Positions 8,804 to 16,820 of a stretch of 37,361 bases of DNA are shown piece after piece (the stretch's first letter is position 1; the number at the start of each line of letters is the position of its first letter). A program made the translations under genes and the position numbers. Source of the stretch: a virus; IMG/VR virus record IMGVR_UViG_3300035670_000653, positions 1 through 37,361 of that record; one strand, given 5' to 3'. The notes below the pieces were generated by a model that had not been told where the DNA came from, did not search any database, and saw only the letters and a program-made list of their open reading frames with translations.

Positions 8804-8832
8804 CCCGCCGGGCAGGCCTGGCGGGCTTTTTT
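8804..8832 (+). terminator. Intrinsic terminator after tail tube, second
   Basis: CCCGCC (8804-8809) pairs with GGCGGG (8820-8825) across a 10-nt loop, followed by C and six T residues. Confidence 0.75.
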
Positions 8833-8857
8833 AAAAACACGAAAGGCATAACACATC

Positions 8858-9253
8858 ATGGCAAATATCAAACTGGGCAGCCGCCCGAAAACCTTCAAGC
8901 CCTTCAAAGTCAAGTTCGACCTGCCCGAGGGCGGCGAGGGCGCCATCGAGGTCACCTACAAATACCGCAGCAAGACCGAGTTCGGCCGCCACCTCGACGA
9001 CATGATGGGGCAGGCCAAATCGAAGGAAGCCGACGAACCGCGTTCCACCGAGAACTTCTCCATGGAGGCCTTCTTCAAGGCCAACACCGCGGCCAGTGCC
9101 GACCACTTGATGGGCTCCATCGACGCCTGGGATCTCGACGAGCCGCTGACGCGCGACGCCTTGCTCCAGCTCGGCGACGAATGCCCGGCAGCCGTGGCGG
9201 CGCTGATTGCCTGCTACGCCAACGCCTGCCGGGACGGCCGCCTGGGAAACTGA
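8858..9253 (+). CDS. Tail assembly chaperone (G-like)
   Basis: A 131-aa protein in the position of lambda gpG, between tail tube and tape measure. It is expected to bind the tape measure and recruit tube subunits. It contains KTFKPFKVKFDLPEGGEGAI and a central helical region. Its last sense codons CTG GGA AAC precede TGA and include a GGGAAAC slippery heptamer in the correct frame, so a share of ribosomes should extend it into the next reading frame to give a ~229-aa fusion. Confidence 0.88.
   Translation: MANIKLGSRPKTFKPFKVKFDLPEGGEGAIEVTYKYRSKTEFGRHLDDMMGQAKSKEADEPRSTENFSMEAFFKANTAASADHLMGSIDAWDLDEPLTRDALLQLGDECPAAVAALIACYANACRDGRLGN
9244..9250 (+). promoter_or_regulatory. Programmed -1 frameshift site GGGAAAC
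   Basis: The heptamer is in the X XXY YYZ register of the upstream frame (G GGA AAC, then TGA). Slipping back one base continues as CTG ATC GAG in the downstream frame. Lambda G/GT uses the closely related GGGAAAG. Confidence 0.85.
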
Positions 9254-9546
9254 TCGAGGCCGCGCGGGCGCTCTACGAGCCGCCGCCCAAGCCCGGCGGC
9301 CTGTTCGCGCCCGAAGACTTCGAAGACATCGAAGTTTGGCCGGAGAGCTGGCCGGCCGTCGATCTATTCATGCAGTTGCGCACCCAGTGGCGCGTCGGCT
9401 TCAACGGCGCCACCGGGCTCGATTACGAAGTGCTGTTTGCCCTGCTCGATCGCCGCGGTTATGCCGGCGACGAGTGGGAGCGGATGTTCGAAGACATCCG
9501 CCTGATGGAGCGCGAGGCGCTGGCCGCCATGCGTGACGACAACTGA
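9250..9546 (+). CDS. Tail assembly chaperone frameshift extension (GT-like)
   Basis: About 98 codons in the -1 frame, entered through the GGGAAAC site. The frame has no convincing start of its own at the junction. The peptide begins LIEAARALYEPPPKPGGLFA and includes WPESWPAVDLFMQLRTQWRVG and LDYEVLFALLDRRG, resembling DUF1799-like T-domain proteins of siphophages. In the fusion the T part would bind tube subunits. The stop at 9544-9546 starts a perfect hairpin before the tape measure gene. Confidence 0.82.
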   Translation: MIEAARALYEPPPKPGGLFAPEDFEDIEVWPESWPAVDLFMQLRTQWRVGFNGATGLDYEVLFALLDRRGYAGDEWERMFEDIRLMEREALAAMRDDN

Positions 9547-9567
9547 GGCCCTCCCCGCGAGGGCCTC
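9545..9567 (+). promoter_or_regulatory. Perfect hairpin before tape measure gene
   Basis: GAGGCCCTC, 5-nt loop, GAGGGCCTC: a perfect 9-bp stem between the chaperone stop and the tape measure start 17 bp later. It lacks a good T run, so a translational or mRNA-processing role is as likely as termination. Confidence 0.5.
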
Positions 9568-9583
9568 GACTATTTGGACTGAC

Positions 9584-12500
9584 ATGTCGACCGAAGAACG
9601 CAAAGTACAGCTGGGCGTGGAAGTTGACTCGACCAAGGCTCGCAAGGGTTTCGGCGAGGTCAAGGAAGCCGGCCGCGACATGTCGCAGTCCGTCTCCCGC
9701 TCCGGCCATGAAGCCGCCAAGGGCGTGGATGAGATCGGCGCCATCGCCGCCAGATCCTCGCAGAAGCTAGATCGCGCTACCAGGAGCATCGTCGCTTCCA
9801 TACAACGCGCCACGGCGGCTGCCGAAGCCGGCGGCCGCGGCACCACCAAGTTCTATGAAGCCATTGCCAGTCAGCGCGGCATCAATGCCGACATCCTGAA
9901 ACCCTACCTTACGGCCCTTGGCGAAGCAGAGAAGAAGCAGCTTGGCGCCCAGGCATCCCTCACCCGCACTGGCCTGTCGGCAAGGGAAACCGCCTTCGCC
10001 CTGCGCCAGGTGCCGATGCAGTTCACCGATATCTTCACCTCGCTCGCCAGTGGCCAGCGCCCCATGATGGTGATGCTGCAGCAGGGCGGCCAGCTCAAGG
10101 ATATGTTCGGCGGCCTCGGCCCTGCCGTGAAGGCCATGGGAGGCTATGTGCTCGGCCTCGTCAATCCCATCACCCTCACGGTGGCTGCCGCCGCCGGCCT
10201 GGCCACCGCCTTCTACCAGGGCGCCGAAGAGTCGCGCGGCCTGGCGCGCGCCATCGCTCTCACGGGAAACGCCGCCGGCGCCACCGTCAGCCAGCTCAAC
10301 GCCATCGCCGCCGCGGTCGGCACCGCTACCGGCGCCACCCAGGGTGCCGCCGCCGACGCCGTCGAGCAACTCGTCGCCACCGGTCAGGTGGCGACGCAGA
10401 ACATCGGCCTCGTCGCCACCACCGCCGTGTCCATGGAGCGCGCGACCGGCCAGGCGGTCAAGGAAACCGTCAAGCAGTTCGTCGAGCTCGCCAAGGAGCC
10501 GGCCTCGGCCTCGGCCAAGCTCAACGAGCAATACAACTACCTCACCACATCGGTCTATCGGCAGATCAAGGCCCTCGAGGATCAGGGGCGCGCCACAGAG
10601 GCCGCCGCGCTGGCGCAGAAAGCCTTTGCTGATGCGCTGGCGGATCGCGCCGGAAAGGTGGATGCCAACCTCGGCACGCTTGAGCGTTCCTGGCGCGGCC
10701 TCAAGGATGCCGCCAAGGGCGCCTGGGATGCCATGCTCGACATCGGCCGCGAAGACAGCACGGCCGACAAGATCCAGTCCAAGGCCGCCGAGGTCGAGGC
10801 CTTGCGCTCCCGCATGGCGACTCTGCAGGCCGGCGGTGTCGGCGATTCGCTGTGGGCCGGCCTCAAGCGCTCCCAGCTGGCCACGGCCGAAGGCGAACTC
10901 GCTACGCTGAAAAAGCTCGCCGCGGAAGAATCGCGCCGTGCCACAGAGCAGGAGCGGCAGAACGTCGCGCAGAAGGCTGGCATCGACCTGCTCAAGGAAT
11001 CCGAGAAATACCTCGACAAGCAGGCGCAGAAGAAGAAGGCAATCGCCCACATCGAAGGCCTCTACGCGCAGTCCATGAAGGACTCCTCCGCCCAGGAGGC
11101 TCGCCGCCTCGCTCTTGCCGGCATCGACGAAAAATTCACCGACAAGGCCGCCGCCAAAGAATCCGGCCAGGCCGCCACGCAGGAATGGGCCAACCGCCTC
11201 AAGGCCGTGGCCGCCGGCACCGAGCACGAGCGCGCCCTGGTCGAGCAGGCCCATGCCGCCGGCCTGACCAGCGCCGAGCAATACCAGGAAAATCTCTACC
11301 GCGTCGAAGTCGCCGGCCTCGGCAAGCGCGCCGCGGTGCTGCAGGCGCAGCTCGACGCCAGCAAGGACAAGAGCGATCGCCTCAAGCTGACCGGAGAACT
11401 GGCCGAAGTGCAGGCGCATGCACTCAAGGCCGCCGACGCCTACCAGCTGGCCCTGGCCAGGATGGCCAAGGCCGAGCGGGATTTCTGGGAGCAGGGCCGG
11501 CAGGAAATGACCCGCGCCGCTGCCGACGAGCTGGATGCGACGCTGAAAAAGGCCGCCGCCGCCGAGGAGGAAAATCGCCGTATCGGCCTGACGGCCGGGC
11601 AGCTGACCCAGCTCACCGCCAGTCGTTACGACGAGATCATCGCCAAGCGCGAGGAAGCCGCGGAATCGCTGCGCGGCAACGAAGCGCGCGCCGGCGAACT
11701 CTTCTATATCGAGCAGCAGATCGAGGCCCTGCGGCGCCTCAAGGCCGCCGAAGTGGTGCGGCCCCAGCTCGAGGCGCAAGCCCGCGCCTGGGACAACTTC
11801 ACGCGCGACATCGAATCCAGCCTCACCGACGCCCTCATGCGCGGCTTCGAGGCCGGCAACGGCTTCGGCGAGAACTTCGTCGAGACCCTGAAAAACACCC
11901 TCAAGACCGCCGGCCTCAAGATCCTGGTGCAGGCCGTGGTCGAGCCGACGATGGGCGCCGTGCGCGAGCTGGGTGGCGGCGGCATGCCCTCGTTCTCCAG
12001 CCTCGCCGACGGCAGCGCGCTCTCGAAGCTGACCGGTTCCGCCTCCGGCCTCTGGGGCCTGATCAACGGCTCCACCATCAACGGCGGCTTCGCCAGCCTG
12101 GCCGAGTCGGCGGCCGGCGCCAACCTCGGCCTTTCCGCCCAGGTGCCGGGCCTGATGGGGCCGACGCAATCCGGCGCGGCACTGTCCGGCTACCAGCTCA
12201 CGGATCTCGGCAAGGGCATCGGCAGCGGCCTGGCCACGGCCGGCGCCGGCATCATGGGCGCGGCGATCGGCGGCGCGATTGCCAAGGATTACCGCATCGC
12301 CGATGGCGTCTCCGGCGCCGTGGCGGGCGCCGGCATCGGTGCGCTGATCGGGCCGCTGGGTTCCTTCGCCGGCGGCATCCTCGGCGGCATTGCCGATCGC
12401 GCTTTCGGCATGGGCAAGGTCGAACTGGGCGGCGCGGGCGTGCAGGGCACCTTCGCCGGCAGCGGCTTCCAGGGGCAGGGCTACCAGGACTGGACGCAGA

Positions 12501-15118
12501 AGGGCGGCTGGTTCCAGTCCGACAAGTCAGGCACGCGTTACAGCGCGATGGATTCCGGTGCGCAGTCGTCGCTGGGTAACGCCTTCGGCGGCATCAAGGC
12601 GCAGGTATCCGGCCTGGCGGCCTCGCTCAAGGTCGAGACCTCGGCCATCGCCGGCTACAGCAAGACCATCCGCCAGGCGCTCGATGCCGGCTCGGTGTCG
12701 GCGCTGATGGACGGCATGGCCAACGACATGGCCGCGCTGGCGCTGGCCGGCACCAACTACGGCAAGTCCGGCGAGGCCGCGCTGGCCACGCTGACGCGGC
12801 TTTCCACCAGCCTCGGCACCTTCAACGGCTGGATGGAGCGGCTCGGCCTGACGCTGGCCGATGTCAGCCTGGCCGGCGGCAACGCATCCTCCAAGCTGAT
12901 CGACCTGCTGGGCGGCGTCGAGGAATTCGCGCGCAAGGAAGCGGCCTATTTCGACGCCTACTACAGCCAGTCGGAGAAGATGGCCACGCTGCAGGGCGAC
13001 ATCGCCGCCAAGCTCGGCAGCGCCGGCCTGGCCGTGCCCGAGACGAAGGCCGATTACCGCACCCTGGTGGCGCAGGCCAACCCGATGACCGACTCGGGCC
13101 GCATGGCCCACGCCGCGCTGATCGAGATGGCCCCGGCCTTCGATGCGCTGGACAAGATGCTGGCCGAGTCGGCAGCCGCCGCCGCCGATGCGCTGGTCGG
13201 CGCATTCACCGCCGACGGCCGCCTGGCGCCGGGGCTGGCCGCGTTCGAGACGGCGATGGCCGGCATGGCCGAGACGGCCGCCGGCGCGGCGACTGGCGCT
13301 GGCGCCATCTCCACGCTGTTCCTCGATGCGTCGTCGGGCCTGCTGGCCTTCGGCGAGGCCACCGCCGATTTGACGACCGCACAGGATGCCGCCGTCGCGC
13401 TGGGCGATGCGATGGACGCCATGCGCACGGCCGCTCGCGCCGGCACCGTCGATTTCAATGGCCTGGCCAAGGCGCTGCACGGCGTCGATACCCGCACCTT
13501 CATGGGCGCGCTTGGTAAGGTGTTCGACGGCCTCGCCGACCGCCTCGGCGGCGTCGTCAAGGACATCGCCGGCCTGCGCACGGATCTGCGCGCCGATGCC
13601 CTGCGCATCGCCGACCCGGTGCTGATGCTGCCTGAAACCATCCTGCGCGAGATCGGCACCGTCGGCACCACGCTGCCGAGCATGGATGCGCTGAACAACG
13701 CCTCGGCCGCGCTGGCTGCCGCCGATGCCGCCGTGGCCAGCGCCGGCAACACCCTCGCCAGCGCCTCGACGACGATGGGCAGCGCCTATTCCACCTGGCA
13801 GAGCTACGCCGGGTCCGCCGCTGCCGCGAATTCCTCGCTCACCACCAAGGTCGCTGAATTCCAGGCCATTAGCGGCAAGAGCATTCCGAACCACGATGCC
13901 GGCTACTGGAACGCCGCGCTGATGGATGCGCAATGGTCCGCCACGAACTACGGCAACACGCTGAGTTCGTACAACCCGGAGAACGTCTATGTCTACGACG
14001 GCGGCTGGCAGACGCTCGCCACCGAGTCTGGGGTCACCTCGACCATTGATCCGCTGGTCACTGCCTTCAACGCCGCCGTGGCGGCAGCGGATGCTCGTTT
14101 GGCCGCCTACAACGCCACCGTCTCCCCGTACAACGCCGCCAGCAGCAGCTACAGCGGCGCGGTGTCGAATCAGACCGCCAAGTCATCCATCGTCCAGGCC
14201 GAAACACTGGCCTACTCCGACGCACTCAACGCCTTCGCCTTGCAGGCCGAGCGCGGCGTGGCCAAGCTGTCGCGCCTGCGCACCGAGACCATGAAGTACT
14301 ACGATGCGCAGTCAAGGCTGGCTGAGCTGATGAAGTCGAGCGCCGACGGCTTGCGCGGCGCCGTGGCGCAGTACCGCTTTGACCAGCTCGACGAGATGCA
14401 GAAGTACAACGCGCTGCAGTCGGACTACGCCACCTCCTACAGCCTGGCGCTCTCGACCACCGACGACACGCTGGCCGGATACGCCGACAAGATGACGTCG
14501 CTGCTGCCCTCGATGCTCGAAGCCGCGCGGTCCGTGCTGGGTGACACGCAATACAGCGCCATCGCCGCCACCGCGCTGGCCCGCGCCAGCGCCATTGCCG
14601 ACCGCGTCGATGCGCTCACGCCCACCGACTACGCCGCCGAGAGCCTGGCCGCGCTGGAGCAGATCGACCTCACCCTCTCCGCCCTCGAAGACTCGGCGAT
14701 GACGGCCAACCAGGCCATCGTCAAGGCCATCGAGGCCGGCAAGGAACTGACCGCCGCCGGCCTGCGCAACGTCGTCACCGCACTGGGCAAGACGCCCACC
14801 TTCGCTACCGGCGGCTACCACGTTGGCGGCCTGCGCATCGTCGGCGAACGCGGCCCCGAACTGGAGGCCACCGGCCCGTCGCGCATCTGGTCGGCATCGC
14901 AGACGCGTGCACTGCTCGCGCCGGCCGGCGGCAGTAGCGATCCAGCCATGCTTGCCGAGCTGCAGGCCCTGCGCCGCGAGGTCGAGAACCTGCGCGCCGA
15001 AGCGCGCGCCACGGCCACGGCCACGGCAAAAACATCGCGCCAGCTTGAGCGCTTCGAAATCGACGGCCTGACGGTGCGCACCGAAGCCGACTCTCCCCTC
15101 GCCACGGTGGCCGCATGA
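9584..15118 (+). CDS. Tail tape measure protein, very long
   Basis: An 1844-aa tape measure. The N-terminal part carries the TMP_2 signature (ALRQVPMQFTDIFTSLASGQ, then RPMMVMLQQGGQLKDMFG). It is followed by long Ala/Glu/Lys coiled coils, two hydrophobic Gly/Ala segments around residues 880-950 (for example AGAGIMGAAIGGAIA) and another long helical region. ATG 9584 (MSTEERKVQLGVEVD) is preferred over earlier codons because it starts the conserved fold and lies after the chaperone stop. Using the usual rule of about 1.5 angstrom per residue, tail length could reach roughly 250-280 nm; this is an estimate. The C-terminal GGYHVGGLRIVGERGPEL is the standard ending motif. Confidence 0.93.
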   Translation: MSTEERKVQLGVEVDSTKARKGFGEVKEAGRDMSQSVSRSGHEAAKGVDEIGAIAARSSQKLDRATRSIVASIQRATAAAEAGGRGTTKFYEAIASQRGINADILKPYLTALGEAEKKQLGAQASLTRTGLSARETAFALRQVPMQFTDIFTSLASGQRPMMVMLQQGGQLKDMFGGLGPAVKAMGGYVLGLVNPITLTVAAAAGLATAFYQGAEESRGLARAIALTGNAAGATVSQLNAIAAAVGTATGATQGAAADAVEQLVATGQVATQNIGLVATTAVSMERATGQAVKETVKQFVELAKEPASASAKLNEQYNYLTTSVYRQIKALEDQGRATEAAALAQKAFADALADRAGKVDANLGTLERSWRGLKDAAKGAWDAMLDIGREDSTADKIQSKAAEVEALRSRMATLQAGGVGDSLWAGLKRSQLATAEGELATLKKLAAEESRRATEQERQNVAQKAGIDLLKESEKYLDKQAQKKKAIAHIEGLYAQSMKDSSAQEARRLALAGIDEKFTDKAAAKESGQAATQEWANRLKAVAAGTEHERALVEQAHAAGLTSAEQYQENLYRVEVAGLGKRAAVLQAQLDASKDKSDRLKLTGELAEVQAHALKAADAYQLALARMAKAERDFWEQGRQEMTRAAADELDATLKKAAAAEEENRRIGLTAGQLTQLTASRYDEIIAKREEAAESLRGNEARAGELFYIEQQIEALRRLKAAEVVRPQLEAQARAWDNFTRDIESSLTDALMRGFEAGNGFGENFVETLKNTLKTAGLKILVQAVVEPTMGAVRELGGGGMPSFSSLADGSALSKLTGSASGLWGLINGSTINGGFASLAESAAGANLGLSAQVPGLMGPTQSGAALSGYQLTDLGKGIGSGLATAGAGIMGAAIGGAIAKDYRIADGVSGAVAGAGIGALIGPLGSFAGGILGGIADRAFGMGKVELGGAGVQGTFAGSGFQGQGYQDWTQKGGWFQSDKSGTRYSAMDSGAQSSLGNAFGGIKAQVSGLAASLKVETSAIAGYSKTIRQALDAGSVSALMDGMANDMAALALAGTNYGKSGEAALATLTRLSTSLGTFNGWMERLGLTLADVSLAGGNASSKLIDLLGGVEEFARKEAAYFDAYYSQSEKMATLQGDIAAKLGSAGLAVPETKADYRTLVAQANPMTDSGRMAHAALIEMAPAFDALDKMLAESAAAAADALVGAFTADGRLAPGLAAFETAMAGMAETAAGAATGAGAISTLFLDASSGLLAFGEATADLTTAQDAAVALGDAMDAMRTAARAGTVDFNGLAKALHGVDTRTFMGALGKVFDGLADRLGGVVKDIAGLRTDLRADALRIADPVLMLPETILREIGTVGTTLPSMDALNNASAALAAADAAVASAGNTLASASTTMGSAYSTWQSYAGSAAAANSSLTTKVAEFQAISGKSIPNHDAGYWNAALMDAQWSATNYGNTLSSYNPENVYVYDGGWQTLATESGVTSTIDPLVTAFNAAVAAADARLAAYNATVSPYNAASSSYSGAVSNQTAKSSIVQAETLAYSDALNAFALQAERGVAKLSRLRTETMKYYDAQSRLAELMKSSADGLRGAVAQYRFDQLDEMQKYNALQSDYATSYSLALSTTDDTLAGYADKMTSLLPSMLEAARSVLGDTQYSAIAATALARASAIADRVDALTPTDYAAESLAALEQIDLTLSALEDSAMTANQAIVKAIEAGKELTAAGLRNVVTALGKTPTFATGGYHVGGLRIVGERGPELEATGPSRIWSASQTRALLAPAGGSSDPAMLAELQALRREVENLRAEARATATATAKTSRQLERFEIDGLTVRTEADSPLATVAA

Positions 15119-16002
15119 AAGTCATCTCGCCCATCGTTATAGCCGACGCCAACCTGTCGAGCAGCACCGTTGCCGAGACCACGCCGGCCGCCTGGAACAG
15201 CGCCACCGACTACACCGTCGGCGCCCAGGTGAATGTTTCTCACGTCATCTACGAGAGCGTGCAGACGCCGAACTTGAACCACGCCCCAGCCAGCAGCCCG
15301 CTGTACTGGGCCGCCGTCGGCCCCAGCAACCGCTGGGCCATGTTCGACAACGAGATCAGCACCGCCACCGTCGATACCACCGCCATCACCGTGGTGCTGC
15401 TGCCGGGCAACATCAATGCCCTGGCGCTGTTCGGCCTTGGCGGCTCGCAGGTATCCGCCACGCTGAAGCAGGCGCCGGCCGGCGCCGTCGCCTGGACCGA
15501 TACGGTGCCGCTCGACGGCTCGATCATCACTGACTGGTACCAATACTTCTTCGAGCCCTTCCGCCAGCGCACCGAGGTGGTGTTTACCGGCATCCCGCCC
15601 TACAGCGCCGGCGAGCTGACCGTTTCTGTCACCGGCACTGGCACGGTATCGGTTGCCCACCTGGCCGTTGGCACGGCTTATGACCTCGGCGAGGCGCTGC
15701 TGCCGGCCACCAGCGGAATCATCGACTACAGCCGCAAGGAAGTCAGCGCCACCGGCGCCGTCAGCCTGCAAAAGCGCAAGTTCAGCCGCCGCATGGGGCT
15801 GCAGACGCTGGTGGACAACAGCGTCATCTCCAAGTTGCAGTCCGTCCTGGCCGACCTGCGCGCCACACCCTGCGCCTGGATCGGCCACGACTCTCCCGAC
15901 CTCAATCTGCTGACCATTTACGGCTTCTACCGCGACTTCAGCATCGACATCGCTTACGCGCAGCACTCCCTCTGCAACATTGAAATCGAAGGAATGACCT
16001 GA
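15115..16002 (+). CDS. Tail tip protein with carbohydrate-binding-like module
   Basis: A 295-aa protein directly after the tape measure, overlapping its stop (ATGA). Residues about 30-75 have the pattern AWNSATDYTVGAQV, then a tyrosine, a short loop and PLYWAAV, reminiscent of small CBM5/12 chitin-binding-type modules. The rest is beta-rich, with a helical stretch TLVDNSVISKLQSVLADLRA near the end. By position it is a distal-tail or tail-hub component. The carbohydrate-binding idea is inferred from the aromatic spacing only. Confidence 0.65.
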   Translation: MKVISPIVIADANLSSSTVAETTPAAWNSATDYTVGAQVNVSHVIYESVQTPNLNHAPASSPLYWAAVGPSNRWAMFDNEISTATVDTTAITVVLLPGNINALALFGLGGSQVSATLKQAPAGAVAWTDTVPLDGSIITDWYQYFFEPFRQRTEVVFTGIPPYSAGELTVSVTGTGTVSVAHLAVGTAYDLGEALLPATSGIIDYSRKEVSATGAVSLQKRKFSRRMGLQTLVDNSVISKLQSVLADLRATPCAWIGHDSPDLNLLTIYGFYRDFSIDIAYAQHSLCNIEIEGMT

Positions 16003-16817
16003 TGGCCATCACACCGCTTCCCGATCCGCCCAGCCGTGCCGACCCAGCCAACTTCGCCACCCGCGGCGATGCCTTCATGGTGGCGCTGCCCACTTTCGTT
16101 ACCGAGGCCAACGCGCTGCAGGCCGACGTTGCCGCCAAGCAGGCGCAGGTCGCCGCCGACATGGCAGCGGCTGCCGCGGCACTCGCTGCCGTCATGGCCG
16201 CCGAGGCCAACGCCCTGGCCGCTGCTGCCGCCGCTGCTGCCGCCGACATCTCCGAGGCCAATGCCGCCGCCTCCGCCGCTGCCGCTGCCGCCTCGGCGGC
16301 CAGCATCAACCCGGCGAACTTCCACGCGAAAGCCGACGATGTCGCGCTGGCGGCGGGCAAGGCTGTCATCTTCGAGGGCACGACGGCCGACGCCTTCGAG
16401 ACAACGCTCATCGCTGCCGATCCGACCGCCGATCGCACGGCCGTGCTGCCAGACGCCAACATAACCGTCGCTGGCATCAATCACGAACAGGCATGGGAGG
16501 CCCAGCAGACTCCGTTTGACGGCACCCTGACCGATGCCGCCACGATCGACTGGAGCGGCGACAGCAATGGCCAGGTGGTCAGCGTCACGACGGCCGCAGC
16601 CCGCACCTTCGGCGCACCGACGAACATTAACGAGAACGCGCTGTACGTCCTCAAGCTGACCACTGGAGGCTACACGCCAGCCTGGAACGCGGCCTTCAAG
16701 TGGCCGAGCGGCGGCATGCCTACCGGCCTGCAAAGCGGCACCTACGTCTTCACGTTCATGGGCGGTGCGGCCAACACGCTGATCCCGACCGGCCCCGGCT
16801 ACCTGACGGGGGGCTGA
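16002..16817 (+). CDS. Tail fibre protein with Ala-rich coiled coil
   Basis: A 271-aa protein beginning MAITPLPDPPSRADPANFAT, a frequent opening of phage fibre proteins that attach to the tail tip. Residues about 35-105 form an almost uninterrupted Ala-rich helix (probably a trimeric coiled coil), followed by a beta-rich C-terminal domain ending GPGYLTGG. It overlaps the stop of the preceding gene. It probably forms a shaft onto which the next, lower-GC fibre protein docks. Confidence 0.72.
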   Translation: MAITPLPDPPSRADPANFATRGDAFMVALPTFVTEANALQADVAAKQAQVAADMAAAAAALAAVMAAEANALAAAAAAAAADISEANAAASAAAAAASAASINPANFHAKADDVALAAGKAVIFEGTTADAFETTLIAADPTADRTAVLPDANITVAGINHEQAWEAQQTPFDGTLTDAATIDWSGDSNGQVVSVTTAAARTFGAPTNINENALYVLKLTTGGYTPAWNAAFKWPSGGMPTGLQSGTYVFTFMGGAANTLIPTGPGYLTGG

Positions 16818-16820
16818 GCG

